From positions 1 to 45,457 of the forward strand of contig JACPCS010000117.1 of the NCBI GenBank assembly GCA_016184455.1: a stretch of DNA of 45,457 nucleotides, written 5' to 3'. Numbering within the stretch: the first letter of the stretch is position 1; every line of letters begins with the position of its first letter. Both the position numbers and the translations under genes were made by a program. This document shows positions 33,800 through 42,210 of the stretch, in pieces. This stretch comes from Acidobacteriota bacterium (lineage in GTDB: Bacteria > Acidobacteriota > Vicinamibacteria > Vicinamibacterales > UBA2999). The notes beneath the pieces are model-generated. The model was not told the origin of the DNA. It saw nothing but the letters and a program-made list of their open reading frames with translations, and searched no databases.

Positions 33800-34990
33800 A
33801 TGAGGCTCGCATGGTTCCGTCCCTCGACTTTCGCTCGGGACGCCCTGAGCAACGTCGAAGGGCGTCCGGCGCCGTGTGCGCCGGCGTCGCTCTCGGATGC
33901 CACGGCCCTGCTCATCGCCGAGCTCGCAACGGCGCACGATCTCGACCTCTACACGAGGGACAACGCGCACGATTTCGTGTGGACTCACTTCCGCCACCCG
34001 TACGAGCTCTGCGTCTTCGAGCTGGACAACACGGCGGCGCATGCATTCATCTGGCCGTACCTGCTCCACTACGACGGCGTGCTGCTCCTGGCGTCGTCGA
34101 CGCTGCACGACAGCCGCGCGCGCACACTCGTCGGCGCGGGACGGACCGACGACTATGCGTCGGAGTTTCTCTTCAATGAACGACGCGCTCCGAGGCCGCA
34201 GCGCAGACCTTCGGTGCCCGAGGGCGATTGGCCGATGCTGCGCGCTCCGCTGACGGCCGCGCGGCTCACCGTGGTGCCGCATCGTGGTCTGGCCGAGGCG
34301 CTCCGCGATGAGTATCCCGACGCGCGGATCGCCTTCGCGCCGCTTGCGGTCCGACCACCGGAACCGTTCCCGCGAAGCACAGGTCCCGACGTTCCGGTGA
34401 CGTTCGGGGTGCTTGGACGTGGCCGCGTTGACGCGGCCCGCCGGGCGCTGGCGCGCGCGCAGGCGCTCGGCGCGGCGGCAAGCCTTGTCGTGGCGGACAC
34501 GGCCGAGGAAGTGCTCCGCGCCGCAGATGTCCTCATTGCCGTCACATGGCCACCGCGCAGCGAGACCGAGCAGCTGCCACGTACCGCCCTTGCCGCGGGC
34601 GTGCCGGTCGTCGCACTCGAGACGATCCTGACCACCGACTGGCCCGCACTCGACCCGCAGACCTGGCACCCACGAGCCATGTCGACCGATCCGCCGATCG
34701 CCGTGACGGTCGATCTGCGCGACGAAGAGCATTCGCTTGCGCTGGCGATCCGGCGGCTCTCGGCCGACGCCGCGCTCCGGTCGCAGCTCGGCGAGGCTGC
34801 CCGCGCGTGGTCCGACGCGCACGAAAGCGTGGCCGTCGCCGTCGAGGCGTGGCAGCGGCTGCTCGCCGAAGCGGCGCGGCTCGACCCGCCGCCGCGGCCC
34901 GCCGATTGGCCGTCTCACTTGTCGCCCGACGGCACGGAGCGCGCCCGTGCCATGCTCGCGGAGTTCGGCGTACAAGTGGATCTCTTTTGA
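33800..34990 (+). CDS. glycosyltransferase, GT4-like
   Basis: 396 residues. The N-terminus MRLAWFRP and the run AHDFVWTHFRHPYELCVFEL and AHAFIWPYLLHYDGV match a GT-B glycosyltransferase subgroup common in Acidobacteria. Residues 8-21 (PSTFARDALSNVEG) are encoded by a CCCTTCGAC palindrome, where relatives as I recall them carry a PLPPxxSGIADYS-type donor-loop motif. The C-terminal domain has GVLGRGRVDAARRAL and a donor-site-like PRTALAAGVPVVALE. Activity may be altered by the insertion. Confidence 0.7.
   Translation: MRLAWFRPSTFARDALSNVEGRPAPCAPASLSDATALLIAELATAHDLDLYTRDNAHDFVWTHFRHPYELCVFELDNTAAHAFIWPYLLHYDGVLLLASSTLHDSRARTLVGAGRTDDYASEFLFNERRAPRPQRRPSVPEGDWPMLRAPLTAARLTVVPHRGLAEALRDEYPDARIAFAPLAVRPPEPFPRSTGPDVPVTFGVLGRGRVDAARRALARAQALGAAASLVVADTAEEVLRAADVLIAVTWPPRSETEQLPRTALAAGVPVVALETILTTDWPALDPQTWHPRAMSTDPPIAVTVDLRDEEHSLALAIRRLSADAALRSQLGEAARAWSDAHESVAVAVEAWQRLLAEAARLDPPPRPADWPSHLSPDGTERARAMLAEFGVQVDLF
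33821..33862. repeat. CCCTTCGAC-family palindrome, in frame
   Basis: CCCTCGACTTTCGCTCGGGACGCC / CTGAGCAACGTCGAAGGG, within codons 8-21 of the glycosyltransferase. Read in the same phase as the copies in lhr and the second gvpF/L gene. Confidence 0.85.
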
Positions 34991-35046
34991 CCACGAAGGT
35001 CACGAATAGACTTTTTCGTCTTCGCTATCTTCGTGGACTTCGTGGT
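34990..35046. repeat. inverted repeat ACCACGAAG ... CTTCGTGGT between convergent stops
   Basis: 57 bp with 9-bp perfect ends and second-level pairs (TCACGAA / TTCGTGGA) around GACTTTTTCGTC. The first base is the last base of the glycosyltransferase TGA, and the end lies 1 bp from the SagB-like stop. It probably ends transcription in both directions. Confidence 0.8.
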
Positions 35047-35047
35047 T

Positions 35048-36661
35048 TCATCGAGTCTCCCAGGCATACCCCCGCTCGGTCGTGAGCCGCGGATCGTCGA
35101 GCGGCACGCCCATCGAAAAGTGATACAGGCTCTGCCAGCCATGCCCTCGCAAGCCAAGGACCTCGTGCATGGGATCGTCATAGAAGCAGCCGATACCCGT
35201 GGCGCGGCCGCCCGTCGTTTCGGCTTCGAGATACAGCACCTGGCCAATCAGGCCGCATTCCCAGTACAGCCGTCGATAGAACCACTCGCCGCGCTCATGG
35301 AGAGATGATTCGAGACGCGCAATCATGCCGAGGCTGAAGAACCCGTCTGCGGCAATGTCCTGGTCGCAGGAGACCCGATTCGCCAGCCGGCGGCAATCGA
35401 ACGGCGCGAGAAGAAAAAGATCGTCCACGGGCTGCCACAGAAACTCCGGCCGCATGGCGGCCTTCCACTCAGGCAGCACCGCCGGATCGCGCAGATACGC
35501 GTAGACACCCGGCGCGAGGTCTTCAACCCGATGGATGAAGAGCGCGAGATGCACCTGTGGCGGCCACTCCGTCGCATCCCACGGCGGTCCGGCCGGCTGC
35601 AGACGCCGGAGCATCGTCAGAAAGGCGTCGCGGCCCAGGCCGCTCTCGCCGTCGAAGGCGAGCGCGCTGCGGCGCTGGAGGATGATGGTGCGGGCGAGTA
35701 ACTCATTCTGGTGCGAACCCGCACCGACTCCGTGCGACATCGTACCGACTTGGTGCGAGGTTGCACCGATTCCGTGCGAGATCGCACCGACTCGCTGCAC
35801 TCCGGGGTACCGAGTAGCAGCAGCGACGTCATCGATGATCGGCCAGTCGATGCGGCTGGGGCTCAAGCGGTTGGCCGTGCCCCGCCACGAGCCCCGGCCG
35901 GACGCCTCGACAAGCGGCCCTGGAGCCTGGTCCATCCACCAGGACAGGTCGCCCGCCGCAACCACGGCGACGCATTCGGGCTCTTCGCGCTCGGCATCGG
36001 GAAAGTCGGCGTCACGATCGAGCCCGAGAAGCGTTCCCACCCGTGCGTCCGACCACCGCGGCAGGAGCGCCATTTGCCAGCCGAGCATCGCCGCTGCCAG
36101 CCGCAGCGCGCCGATCGCGTGTCCGGCGTCGTGCTGACAGTAGCGGAACGCCCGCTCGCCATATTTCCACGCCTCCCGCCAGTGGATCGACGTGAGCGCG
36201 ACCAGAAATGCCGCGTCTCCCGCGGGCGGGCGCACCCATGCCTCCCACGCCGACTCGTCCATCACGCAGCGCTCCTCGAGCGCATGCTCGCGCGCCGCGT
36301 AGTGCCACACGCGCGCTTCCGCCAGGACGTAGGTCTCGGTGGGATGGAGGTTGCCGCTCGACGGGTTGACGCGCAGCGCCCAGCGCGAGGCGCCGTACTG
36401 CTTCCACGCAGAGAGTCCCATCGAGCAGCGGAGGAACTCGCCAATCGACTCGCGCGTGACCGGCACCGCCGGTGCCGTGCCGTCGAAAAGCGCGGTGTAC
36501 GGCACCGCCTCCGCGACCGGCGTACGCGGCGGCTCGACCAGCGGCGCCCCGATGTAGCGGCGGAACGGATCGGGCTGCGTCGCCCAATCAAGATAGCTCA
36601 GCGACCGCGCGAAGCGCGCGAAGTGGTGCTTGGTCTCGTCGTGGTAGTGGAGCGCGAACAC
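35048..36661 (-). CDS. SagB/ThcOx-type nitroreductase with two domains
   Basis: 537 residues, GTG start. The first nitroreductase-like domain (about 1-270) has RRYIGAPLVEPP, GLSAWKQYG, RVNPSSGNLHPTETYVL and HDAGHAIGALRLAA. The second (about 320-537) has RTIILQRRSALAF, DGFFSLGMIARLES and the GQVLYLEAETTGGRATGIGCF core. SagB enzymes are FMN dehydrogenases that oxidise azolines in peptide natural products; no precursor peptide or cyclodehydratase is near. Between the domains (289-317) a 21-bp repeat array adds four G-x-x-S-H-x-x heptapeptides. Substrate unknown. Confidence 0.8.
   Translation of the reverse strand: MFALHYHDETKHHFARFARSLSYLDWATQPDPFRRYIGAPLVEPPRTPVAEAVPYTALFDGTAPAVPVTRESIGEFLRCSMGLSAWKQYGASRWALRVNPSSGNLHPTETYVLAEARVWHYAAREHALEERCVMDESAWEAWVRPPAGDAAFLVALTSIHWREAWKYGERAFRYCQHDAGHAIGALRLAAAMLGWQMALLPRWSDARVGTLLGLDRDADFPDAEREEPECVAVVAAGDLSWWMDQAPGPLVEASGRGSWRGTANRLSPSRIDWPIIDDVAAATRYPGVQRVGAISHGIGATSHQVGTMSHGVGAGSHQNELLARTIILQRRSALAFDGESGLGRDAFLTMLRRLQPAGPPWDATEWPPQVHLALFIHRVEDLAPGVYAYLRDPAVLPEWKAAMRPEFLWQPVDDLFLLAPFDCRRLANRVSCDQDIAADGFFSLGMIARLESSLHERGEWFYRRLYWECGLIGQVLYLEAETTGGRATGIGCFYDDPMHEVLGLRGHGWQSLYHFSMGVPLDDPRLTTERGYAWETR
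35711..35797. repeat. 21-bp repeat array, in frame in the SagB-like gene
   Basis: GCACCGAC-type cores at 35721, 35742, 35763 and 35784 and GTGCGA cores at 35711, 35732, 35753 and 35774, exact 21-bp period. Each unit is partly self-complementary (GTGCGA / TCGCAC). It shares the TCGCACCGAC core with the 24-bp arrays at 11318-11768 but has a period of 7 codons. Confidence 0.9.
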
Positions 36662-36746
36662 GGTAGCTGGGTGGCTGGGTAGCTGGGTTGCGAGGTGAAG
36701 CGGCCCCGGACCCGACCTGCCCAGCCACCCCGCTACCGACCCACCT
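36662..36746. repeat. GTAGCTGGGTGGCTGGG inverted cluster
   Basis: GGTAGCTGGGTGGCTGGGTAGCTGGGT on the left and TGCCCAGCCACCCCGCTACCGACCCACCTA on the right. It fills the gap between the coiled-coil gene and the SagB-like gene and abuts the latter's GTG. The right end overlaps the stop of the coiled-coil gene. Confidence 0.8.
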
Positions 36747-37005
36747 ACTGCGAGAGCTGCATGATTCGCCGATCGAGCTCGGCGATCGCCTGCCCGAGCT
36801 GCTGCCGACGCGTCTGGTGCGTGGTGAGCTCGAGCTGGCGCTGCATTTCGGTACGCGCCAGCCGGCACGACTCGAGCTGGCGTAACCGCTCGGGATCGGC
36901 TGACTTGGCGGCTTGACGTGCCTTCTTCTTCTCTTCTTCGCGCTCTTCCATCCGCTCGGCGAGGCGGGATTCCGCGTCAACGAGCCCTTCTCCAGCGTCA
37001 CCCAT
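36745..37005 (-). CDS. small coiled-coil protein, function unknown
   Basis: 86 residues, almost entirely charged helix (RLAERMEEREEEKKKARQAA, then RQQLGQAIAELDRRIMQLS), predicted as a coiled coil. I do not recognise a family. A perfect TATAAT (minus strand, 37019-37014) ends 9 nt before the ATG, so the transcript would be nearly leaderless. Divergent from lhr. Confidence 0.6.
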   Translation of the reverse strand: MGDAGEGLVDAESRLAERMEEREEEKKKARQAAKSADPERLRQLESCRLARTEMQRQLELTTHQTRRQQLGQAIAELDRRIMQLSQ

Positions 37006-37013
37006 CACGATCG

Positions 37014-37019
37014 ATTATA
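37014..37019 (-). promoter_or_regulatory. -10 element TATAAT, near-leaderless start
   Basis: TATAAT on the minus strand, start of transcription expected at about 37007 and ATG at 37005. No recognisable -35 and no room for a ribosome-binding site. Confidence 0.5.
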
Positions 37020-37036
37020 CGGCTCGGCTGTATGGA

Positions 37037-40000
37037 ATGTTCACATCTAGAATCGGTCGGGTGGCTGACCGGGCGCTCGACCTCTTTCATCCGGCGGTTC
37101 GCAGGTGGTTCTCCGCCGCCTTTGCCGCGCCGACGCGGCCGCAGCGCCTCGGGTGGCCGGTCATCGCACGCGGCGCCTCGACGCTGCTGCTGGCACCGAC
37201 GGGAACCGGCAAGACGCTCACCGCGTTCCTCTGGTGCCTCAACCGCCTGATGTTCGCACCGCCGCCGCCACGCGCGGAACGGTGCCGCATCCTCTATGTG
37301 TCGCCGCTCAAGGCGCTCGCGGCTGACGTCGAACGCAACCTGCAGACGCCGCTCGCCGGCATCGCCGCCGCAGCCGCGGCGCGCGGAGACGCGGTCACGA
37401 TGCCGGGGATCGCCATGCGCACCGGCGACACGCCGGCCGGCGAACGCGCGCGCTTTCTGCGGACCCCGGCCGACATCCTGATCACCACGCCGGAGTCGCT
37501 CTTTCTGCTGCTGACGTCCCGCGCGCGGGAGCGGCTCGTCCATGTCGAGACGGTGATCGTCGACGAGATCCACGCGCTCGTGCCCGACAAGCGTGGCGCG
37601 CATCTGACGCTGTCGCTCGAGCGGCTCGAGGCGCTTCGCGCCGCGGGTCCGCCCACAGGCGGACACAATGCACCTCGAGAGACCGTCCAGCGCATCGGCC
37701 TCTCGGCCACGCAGCGGCCGCTCGACGAGGTGGCGCGACTGCTCGGAGGCGCGCTCCCCCGCCGCCCGCCACGTCGCGAGGCAGCCGCCGACGTCGAACA
37801 GGTCCTCCACGACGAATTCACCGACGACGCCTCGCCACCTGCCTACAGGCCGGTCACCATCGTCAACGCCGCCGAGCCGAAGGCGCTGGAGCTGCGGATT
37901 GAGCTGCCGGTCCAGGAGATCCACCGAACGGAACAATCCGAACCACCCGAACGATCCGAACGCCCCGAACGACCCGATCGATCGATCTGGTCGTCGATTC
38001 ACCCGCGCCTCCTCGAGCTGATTCGTGCGCACCGGTCGACGCTCCTGTTCGTCAACAGTCGTCGTCTCGCGGAGCGGCTGGCCGCGGCGCTCAACGATCT
38101 CGCTGGTGAGCCGCTCGTGCGCTCGCATCATGGGTCGCTCGCGCGCGAGGCGCGCACCGAGGTCGAGGAGCTGCTCAAGGCCGGCCGCATCCGGGGACTG
38201 GTCGCCACCTCGTCCCTCGAGCTCGGGATCGACATGGGCGCCATCGATCTCGTCGTGCAGATCGAGGCGCCGCCGTCGGTCGCCGCCGGACTGCAGCGCA
38301 TCGGCCGCGCAGGCCATCAACTCGGCGCCGTCAGCCGCGGCATCGTCTTTCCCAAGTTCCGCGGCGATCTCGTGGCGTCGGCCGCAGTCGCCGAGGCGAT
38401 GCACGCGGGTACCGTCGAGACCATCCACTACCCGCGCAACCCGCTCGACGTGCTCGCGCAGCAGATCGTGGCCATGGCCGCCATGGACCGATGGGGCGTC
38501 GATGACCTGTTCGGGCGGATCCGGTGCGCGGCGCCGTTTGCCGCGTTGAGCCGCCGCATGTTCGAAAGCGTGCTCGACATGCTGTCGGGGCGCTTTCCCT
38601 CCGACGATTTCGCGGCGCTCAGGCCGCGCATCACGTGGGACCGCGTGCGCAATCGCGTCTCCGGACGGGAGGGCGCGGCCCGTGTGGCCATTGCGAACGC
38701 CGGGACCATTCCCGATCGCGGGCTGTACGGCGTGTTCCTCGCCGGTGCCGAGCGCGCGACGCGCGTCGGCGAGCTGGACGAAGAAATGGTGTTCGAGACC
38801 AAGGTCGGCGAGGCCTTCACGCTCGGCGCCTCGACCTGGCGCGTCGAGGAGATCACGCACGATCGCGTGCTCGTGTCGCCGGCACCCGGCCAGCCGGGCA
38901 AGCTGCCCTTCTGGCACGGCGATCAGGCGGGACGTCCGGTGGAGCTCGGCTACGCGGTCGGCCGGCTGATCCGCGACCTGCGGGCGATGCCGACGAACGC
39001 GGCCGTCGATCGCCTGGTGCGCCGGTGTGACCTCGACACGTCCGCTGCCGAGACGCTCCTGCGCTATCTGGACGACCAGGCGGCGTCCGGCCCGGTGCCC
39101 GACGACAAGACGATCGTCATCGAACGGTGTCTCGACGAACTCGGCGACTGGCGCGTCTGCCTGCTGTCGCCGCTCGGAAGCCGCGTACACGCCCCATGGG
39201 CGATGGCCGTGCAGGCCGCCATCCGCGACCGCACGGGCGCCGACGTCGAGGCGATGTGGGGCGACGAAGGCTTCGTCGTCCGCTTCCAGGAGGCGGCCCA
39301 ACCGCCGGATCCCGCGCTGCTCGTCCCCGCTCCGGACGACGTCGAGAGCCTGGTCGTCGGGCAGCTCGCGGCCACGTCGCTCTTTGCGGCCCGCTTTCGC
39401 GAGACCGCGGCGCGCGCGCTGCTGCTTCCGCGTCGGCGTCCGGGTTCCCGCACACCACTCTGGCAGCAGCGCAAGCGCGCGGCCGATCTGCTGGCCGTGG
39501 CGTCACGGTACGGGTCTTTTCCGGCGGTGCTCGAGACCTACCGCGAGATCCTGCGCGATCACTTCGACATGGCCGCGCTGACCGAGACGCTCCGGCGCGT
39601 GGCCGCCCGGACGTTACGCGTGGCGACGGTCGATTCCCGGGTGCCGTCGCCGTTTGCCGCCTCGCTGCTCTTCAGCTACGTCGCCAACTACATCTATGAC
39701 GGGGACGCGCCCCTGGCCGAGCGGCGGGCGCAGGCGCTCTCGGTCGATCAGGCGCAACTGCGCGAGCTCGTCGGCGACGCCGAGCTGCGGGAATTGCTCG
39801 ATCCAGGCGCCGTCGAGACGGTCGAGCGTCAGCTGCAGCACCTCGACGAGGCGTATCGGGTGCGTACCGCGGACGCGCTGCACGATCTGCTGCTCCGCAT
39901 CGGCGACCTCACGCTCGATGAAATCCGCGCCCGCGCCGCGATGCCGGCGCCCGCGGAGGCGGTTCGGGAGCTGGAACGCGCGCAGCGGATCGTCGCGCTG

Positions 40001-42097
40001 TCCATGGCGGGCGAGTCCCGCTTCATCGCCGTCGAGGACGTGGCGCGATATCGTGACGCGCTCGGCGTGAGGCTGCCAGCCGGGCTCCCGCCCGCGCTGC
40101 TCGAGCCCGTACGCGATCCGGCCGGCGATCTCGTGGCGCGCTACGTGCGATCGCACGGGCCGTCGACCGTGCGCGACGTGGCCGCACGGTTCGGCCTGGC
40201 CGGCGAGACCGTCTACGCCGTGCTCACCCGGCTCACGGCTGAAGGGCGCCTGCTCGAGGGCGAGTTCCGTCCCGGCGGTATCGAGCGCGAATGGATCGAT
40301 CCCGCCGTCCTGGGCGTGCTGCGCCGGCGCTCGCTGGCGCGGCTGCGCCATGAGGTCGAACCGGTCGACGTCGATGCATTCGGGCGGCTTCTGCTGTCGT
40401 GGCACGGCGTCGTCTCCCGCCGCCGTGGGGCGGAGGCGCTCCTCGACGTCATCGAGCAGCTGCAGGGCGCTGCGATTCCGGCGTCGGTCATCGACACGGA
40501 CGTCCTCCCTGCGCGGGTCGAGGGCTACGAGCCCGCCCTGCTCGACATGCTGCTGGCCGCGGGCGAGGTCGTGTGGGTGGGCGTCGAGCCGCTCGGCGAT
40601 CGCGACGGGCGCATCGCGTTGTATCTGACCGATCACGTACGGAAGCTGCGGCTGCCGGCGACTCGCCCCGGCGGGTCCGACGGGCGGGCAGCCGACATCG
40701 TCGACTATCTGCGGACGCATGGCGCGTCATTCTTCGGCGCCATCCAGGAGGGGACGGGCGGCGGGTTCCCGGGCGAAACGGTCGACGCGCTCTGGGACCT
40801 GGTGTGGCGCGGTCTGATCACAAACGACACGCTCCATCCGCTGCGCGCGTTTCTGCGCGGGCCCGAGCCCCCCGCCGGACGCCCGCCCGCGCGGCGACAC
40901 GCGGCCGAGGCGCCGAGCGCGCCGGACACCTCGTTCCGGTCGCGGCGGCTGGTGCCCGCCAGAGCCGAAGGACGATGGTCGCTGGTGCCCTTCGGCTTCG
41001 CTCAGGGCACCCCGAGCGTCAGTCGATGGGTGGCATCGGCGGATGCGGGCGGGCCATCGGTCACCGAGTGGGGAGCGGCCACGGCCACGCAGCTCCTGAC
41101 GCGCTTCGGCGTCGTGACGCGCGAAACCGTCGGAGCGGAGTCGGTGGCCGGCGGATTCACGGCCGTCTACCAGGTGCTGAAAGCGATGCACGAGGCAGGA
41201 CGGATCCGGCGCGGCTACTTTATCGCCGGTCTCGGCGGCGCCCAGTTCGCCACCCCCGCGGCGGTCGACCTGCTGCGCGCGATGCGCGAGGCGCCCGCGA
41301 CGCCGCGCACGCACGTGCTGGCGGCAACCGATCCGGCCAACCCGTACGGGGCGATCGTCCGCTGGCCGCATTCGGCGACCATCGTCGGGGCGACGCGGTC
41401 GGCCGGGGCGCGCGTGGTGCTGGTTGACGGCGCGCTCGCCGGCTACCTCCGCCGGAGCGAGCGCGAGCTGCTGCTCTTCGCAGCCGACGCCGAGCCGCGG
41501 CGATCGCAGATGATTCGCGAGGTGGCGCGGGCGCTGACGGCGCTGGCGAGCGCGCGCGGGATGCTGCTCGCCGAGATCGACGGCAGCGACGCCACTGCGC
41601 ATCCGGCGTCGGTTCTGTTCGTGGAGGAGGGCTTCGTGCGAACCGCGATGGGGCTGCAACTGAGGCCGCTGAGGCCCGGGCCCCAGGGCCTGAGGCCTGC
41701 CGCTGCCCTTCGACCTGGCTCAGGGCACCCCGACCCTTCGACAGGCTCAGGGTCGCCCCGAGCCACGCCGAGGGGCGAGCGAGAGTCGAGGGGTGGCACC
41801 GCTGTTGCGGCGTCCCCGCCGGGAGGCGACGTCATGGCTGAGCACCCACGCGCAGACGACGACCTCGTCGGGACGCCCGACCCGGGCGACACGCGCGAGG
41901 TCGAGCACGAGCGCATCCGCTTCTCGAACGATCGCGACCAGGCGCAGGAGCGCGCCGGCACGACTCCGCCGCACGCCCGCGGATACGACGAAGCGGCCCA
42001 GGGCCGACGATCCGAGGAAGGAGGCGATCGCTCCGAGGACACCGATCCCGACAGCGCGGCGTCCGACATCGATCGCGACGACACGTCTGACGAGTAA
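37037..42097 (+). CDS. lhr: Lhr-family DEAD/DEAH helicase
   Basis: 1686 residues. Motif I APTGTGKT (about 53-60), VSPLKALAADV, DEIH box VDEIHAL, SATQRP, and motif VI QRIGRAGH; then the Lhr core winged-helix domain and the long C-terminal region of bacterial Lhr. Members unwind RNA:DNA hybrids or DNA in repair. Repeats intrude in frame at about 297-316 (PERSERPERP), 1318-1331 (PFGFAQGTPSVSR) and 1542-1586. The last 90 residues are an acidic tail (DDTSDE at the end) that begins after an internal VMAEHPRADDD. Starts slightly downstream are possible. Confidence 0.92.
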   Translation: MFTSRIGRVADRALDLFHPAVRRWFSAAFAAPTRPQRLGWPVIARGASTLLLAPTGTGKTLTAFLWCLNRLMFAPPPPRAERCRILYVSPLKALAADVERNLQTPLAGIAAAAAARGDAVTMPGIAMRTGDTPAGERARFLRTPADILITTPESLFLLLTSRARERLVHVETVIVDEIHALVPDKRGAHLTLSLERLEALRAAGPPTGGHNAPRETVQRIGLSATQRPLDEVARLLGGALPRRPPRREAAADVEQVLHDEFTDDASPPAYRPVTIVNAAEPKALELRIELPVQEIHRTEQSEPPERSERPERPDRSIWSSIHPRLLELIRAHRSTLLFVNSRRLAERLAAALNDLAGEPLVRSHHGSLAREARTEVEELLKAGRIRGLVATSSLELGIDMGAIDLVVQIEAPPSVAAGLQRIGRAGHQLGAVSRGIVFPKFRGDLVASAAVAEAMHAGTVETIHYPRNPLDVLAQQIVAMAAMDRWGVDDLFGRIRCAAPFAALSRRMFESVLDMLSGRFPSDDFAALRPRITWDRVRNRVSGREGAARVAIANAGTIPDRGLYGVFLAGAERATRVGELDEEMVFETKVGEAFTLGASTWRVEEITHDRVLVSPAPGQPGKLPFWHGDQAGRPVELGYAVGRLIRDLRAMPTNAAVDRLVRRCDLDTSAAETLLRYLDDQAASGPVPDDKTIVIERCLDELGDWRVCLLSPLGSRVHAPWAMAVQAAIRDRTGADVEAMWGDEGFVVRFQEAAQPPDPALLVPAPDDVESLVVGQLAATSLFAARFRETAARALLLPRRRPGSRTPLWQQRKRAADLLAVASRYGSFPAVLETYREILRDHFDMAALTETLRRVAARTLRVATVDSRVPSPFAASLLFSYVANYIYDGDAPLAERRAQALSVDQAQLRELVGDAELRELLDPGAVETVERQLQHLDEAYRVRTADALHDLLLRIGDLTLDEIRARAAMPAPAEAVRELERAQRIVALSMAGESRFIAVEDVARYRDALGVRLPAGLPPALLEPVRDPAGDLVARYVRSHGPSTVRDVAARFGLAGETVYAVLTRLTAEGRLLEGEFRPGGIEREWIDPAVLGVLRRRSLARLRHEVEPVDVDAFGRLLLSWHGVVSRRRGAEALLDVIEQLQGAAIPASVIDTDVLPARVEGYEPALLDMLLAAGEVVWVGVEPLGDRDGRIALYLTDHVRKLRLPATRPGGSDGRAADIVDYLRTHGASFFGAIQEGTGGGFPGETVDALWDLVWRGLITNDTLHPLRAFLRGPEPPAGRPPARRHAAEAPSAPDTSFRSRRLVPARAEGRWSLVPFGFAQGTPSVSRWVASADAGGPSVTEWGAATATQLLTRFGVVTRETVGAESVAGGFTAVYQVLKAMHEAGRIRRGYFIAGLGGAQFATPAAVDLLRAMREAPATPRTHVLAATDPANPYGAIVRWPHSATIVGATRSAGARVVLVDGALAGYLRRSERELLLFAADAEPRRSQMIREVARALTALASARGMLLAEIDGSDATAHPASVLFVEEGFVRTAMGLQLRPLRPGPQGLRPAAALRPGSGHPDPSTGSGSPRATPRGERESRGGTAVAASPPGGDVMAEHPRADDDLVGTPDPGDTREVEHERIRFSNDRDQAQERAGTTPPHARGYDEAAQGRRSEEGGDRSEDTDPDSAASDIDRDDTSDE
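37924..37984. repeat. CCGAACGATCCGAACG tandem repeat in lhr
   Basis: Imperfect 9-bp units (CGAACGATC, CGAACGCCC, CGAACGACC). In frame they give ERSERPERPDRS, between the two RecA-like domains. A similar repeat on the other strand is at 44545-44580 in gvpG. Confidence 0.8.
40988..41030. repeat. CCCTTCGAC-family palindrome in lhr
   Basis: CCCTTCGGCTTCGCTCAGGG then CACCCCGAGCGTCAGTCGATGGG, encoding PFGFAQGTPSVSRW within the C-terminal part of Lhr. Confidence 0.8.
41660..41795. repeat. composite repeat near the 3' end of lhr
   Basis: GGCCTCAGGCC-type units (41660-41700) followed by two or three CCCTTCGAC / GGCTCAGGG units (41706-41792). All stay in the lhr frame and give a Gly/Pro/Ser linker before the acidic tail. 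Confidence 0.8.
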
Positions 42098-42098
42098 A

Positions 42099-42206
42099 CG
42101 CCCAACTCCCAAGATGCCAACTCCCACGCATTGACATTGGGAGTTGTGCCCCTCGACGTTGCTCGGGGCATCCCGAGCCTTGTCGAGGGATGGAGTTGGG
42201 CGCTGG
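42099..42206. repeat. nested repeats between lhr and gvpK
   Basis: Outer CCCAACTCCCAAGATGCCAACTCCC and GGAGTTGGGCG arms enclose a CCCTTCGAC-family palindrome at 42149-42190 (CCCCTCGACGTTGCTCGGGG / CCCGAGCCTTGTCGAGGG). It fills the gap between two convergent genes and may terminate both. Confidence 0.85.
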
Positions 42207-42210
42207 TCGT

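Noticed and set aside
33421..33915. 164-codon minus-strand frame upstream of nuoA
   Set aside because: It runs through three repeat types and part of the divergent glycosyltransferase; no conserved motif.
35711..35797. REP element encoding a functional His-rich metal-binding motif
   Set aside because: SH pairs recur, but they follow directly from the GTGCGA/TCGCAC core; no metal-site geometry or family supports it.
37037..39301. Very long open frame on the minus strand opposite lhr (36998-39301)
   Set aside because: It mirrors lhr codons, is Arg/Asp/His-rich and has no domain; typical shadow in GC-rich DNA.
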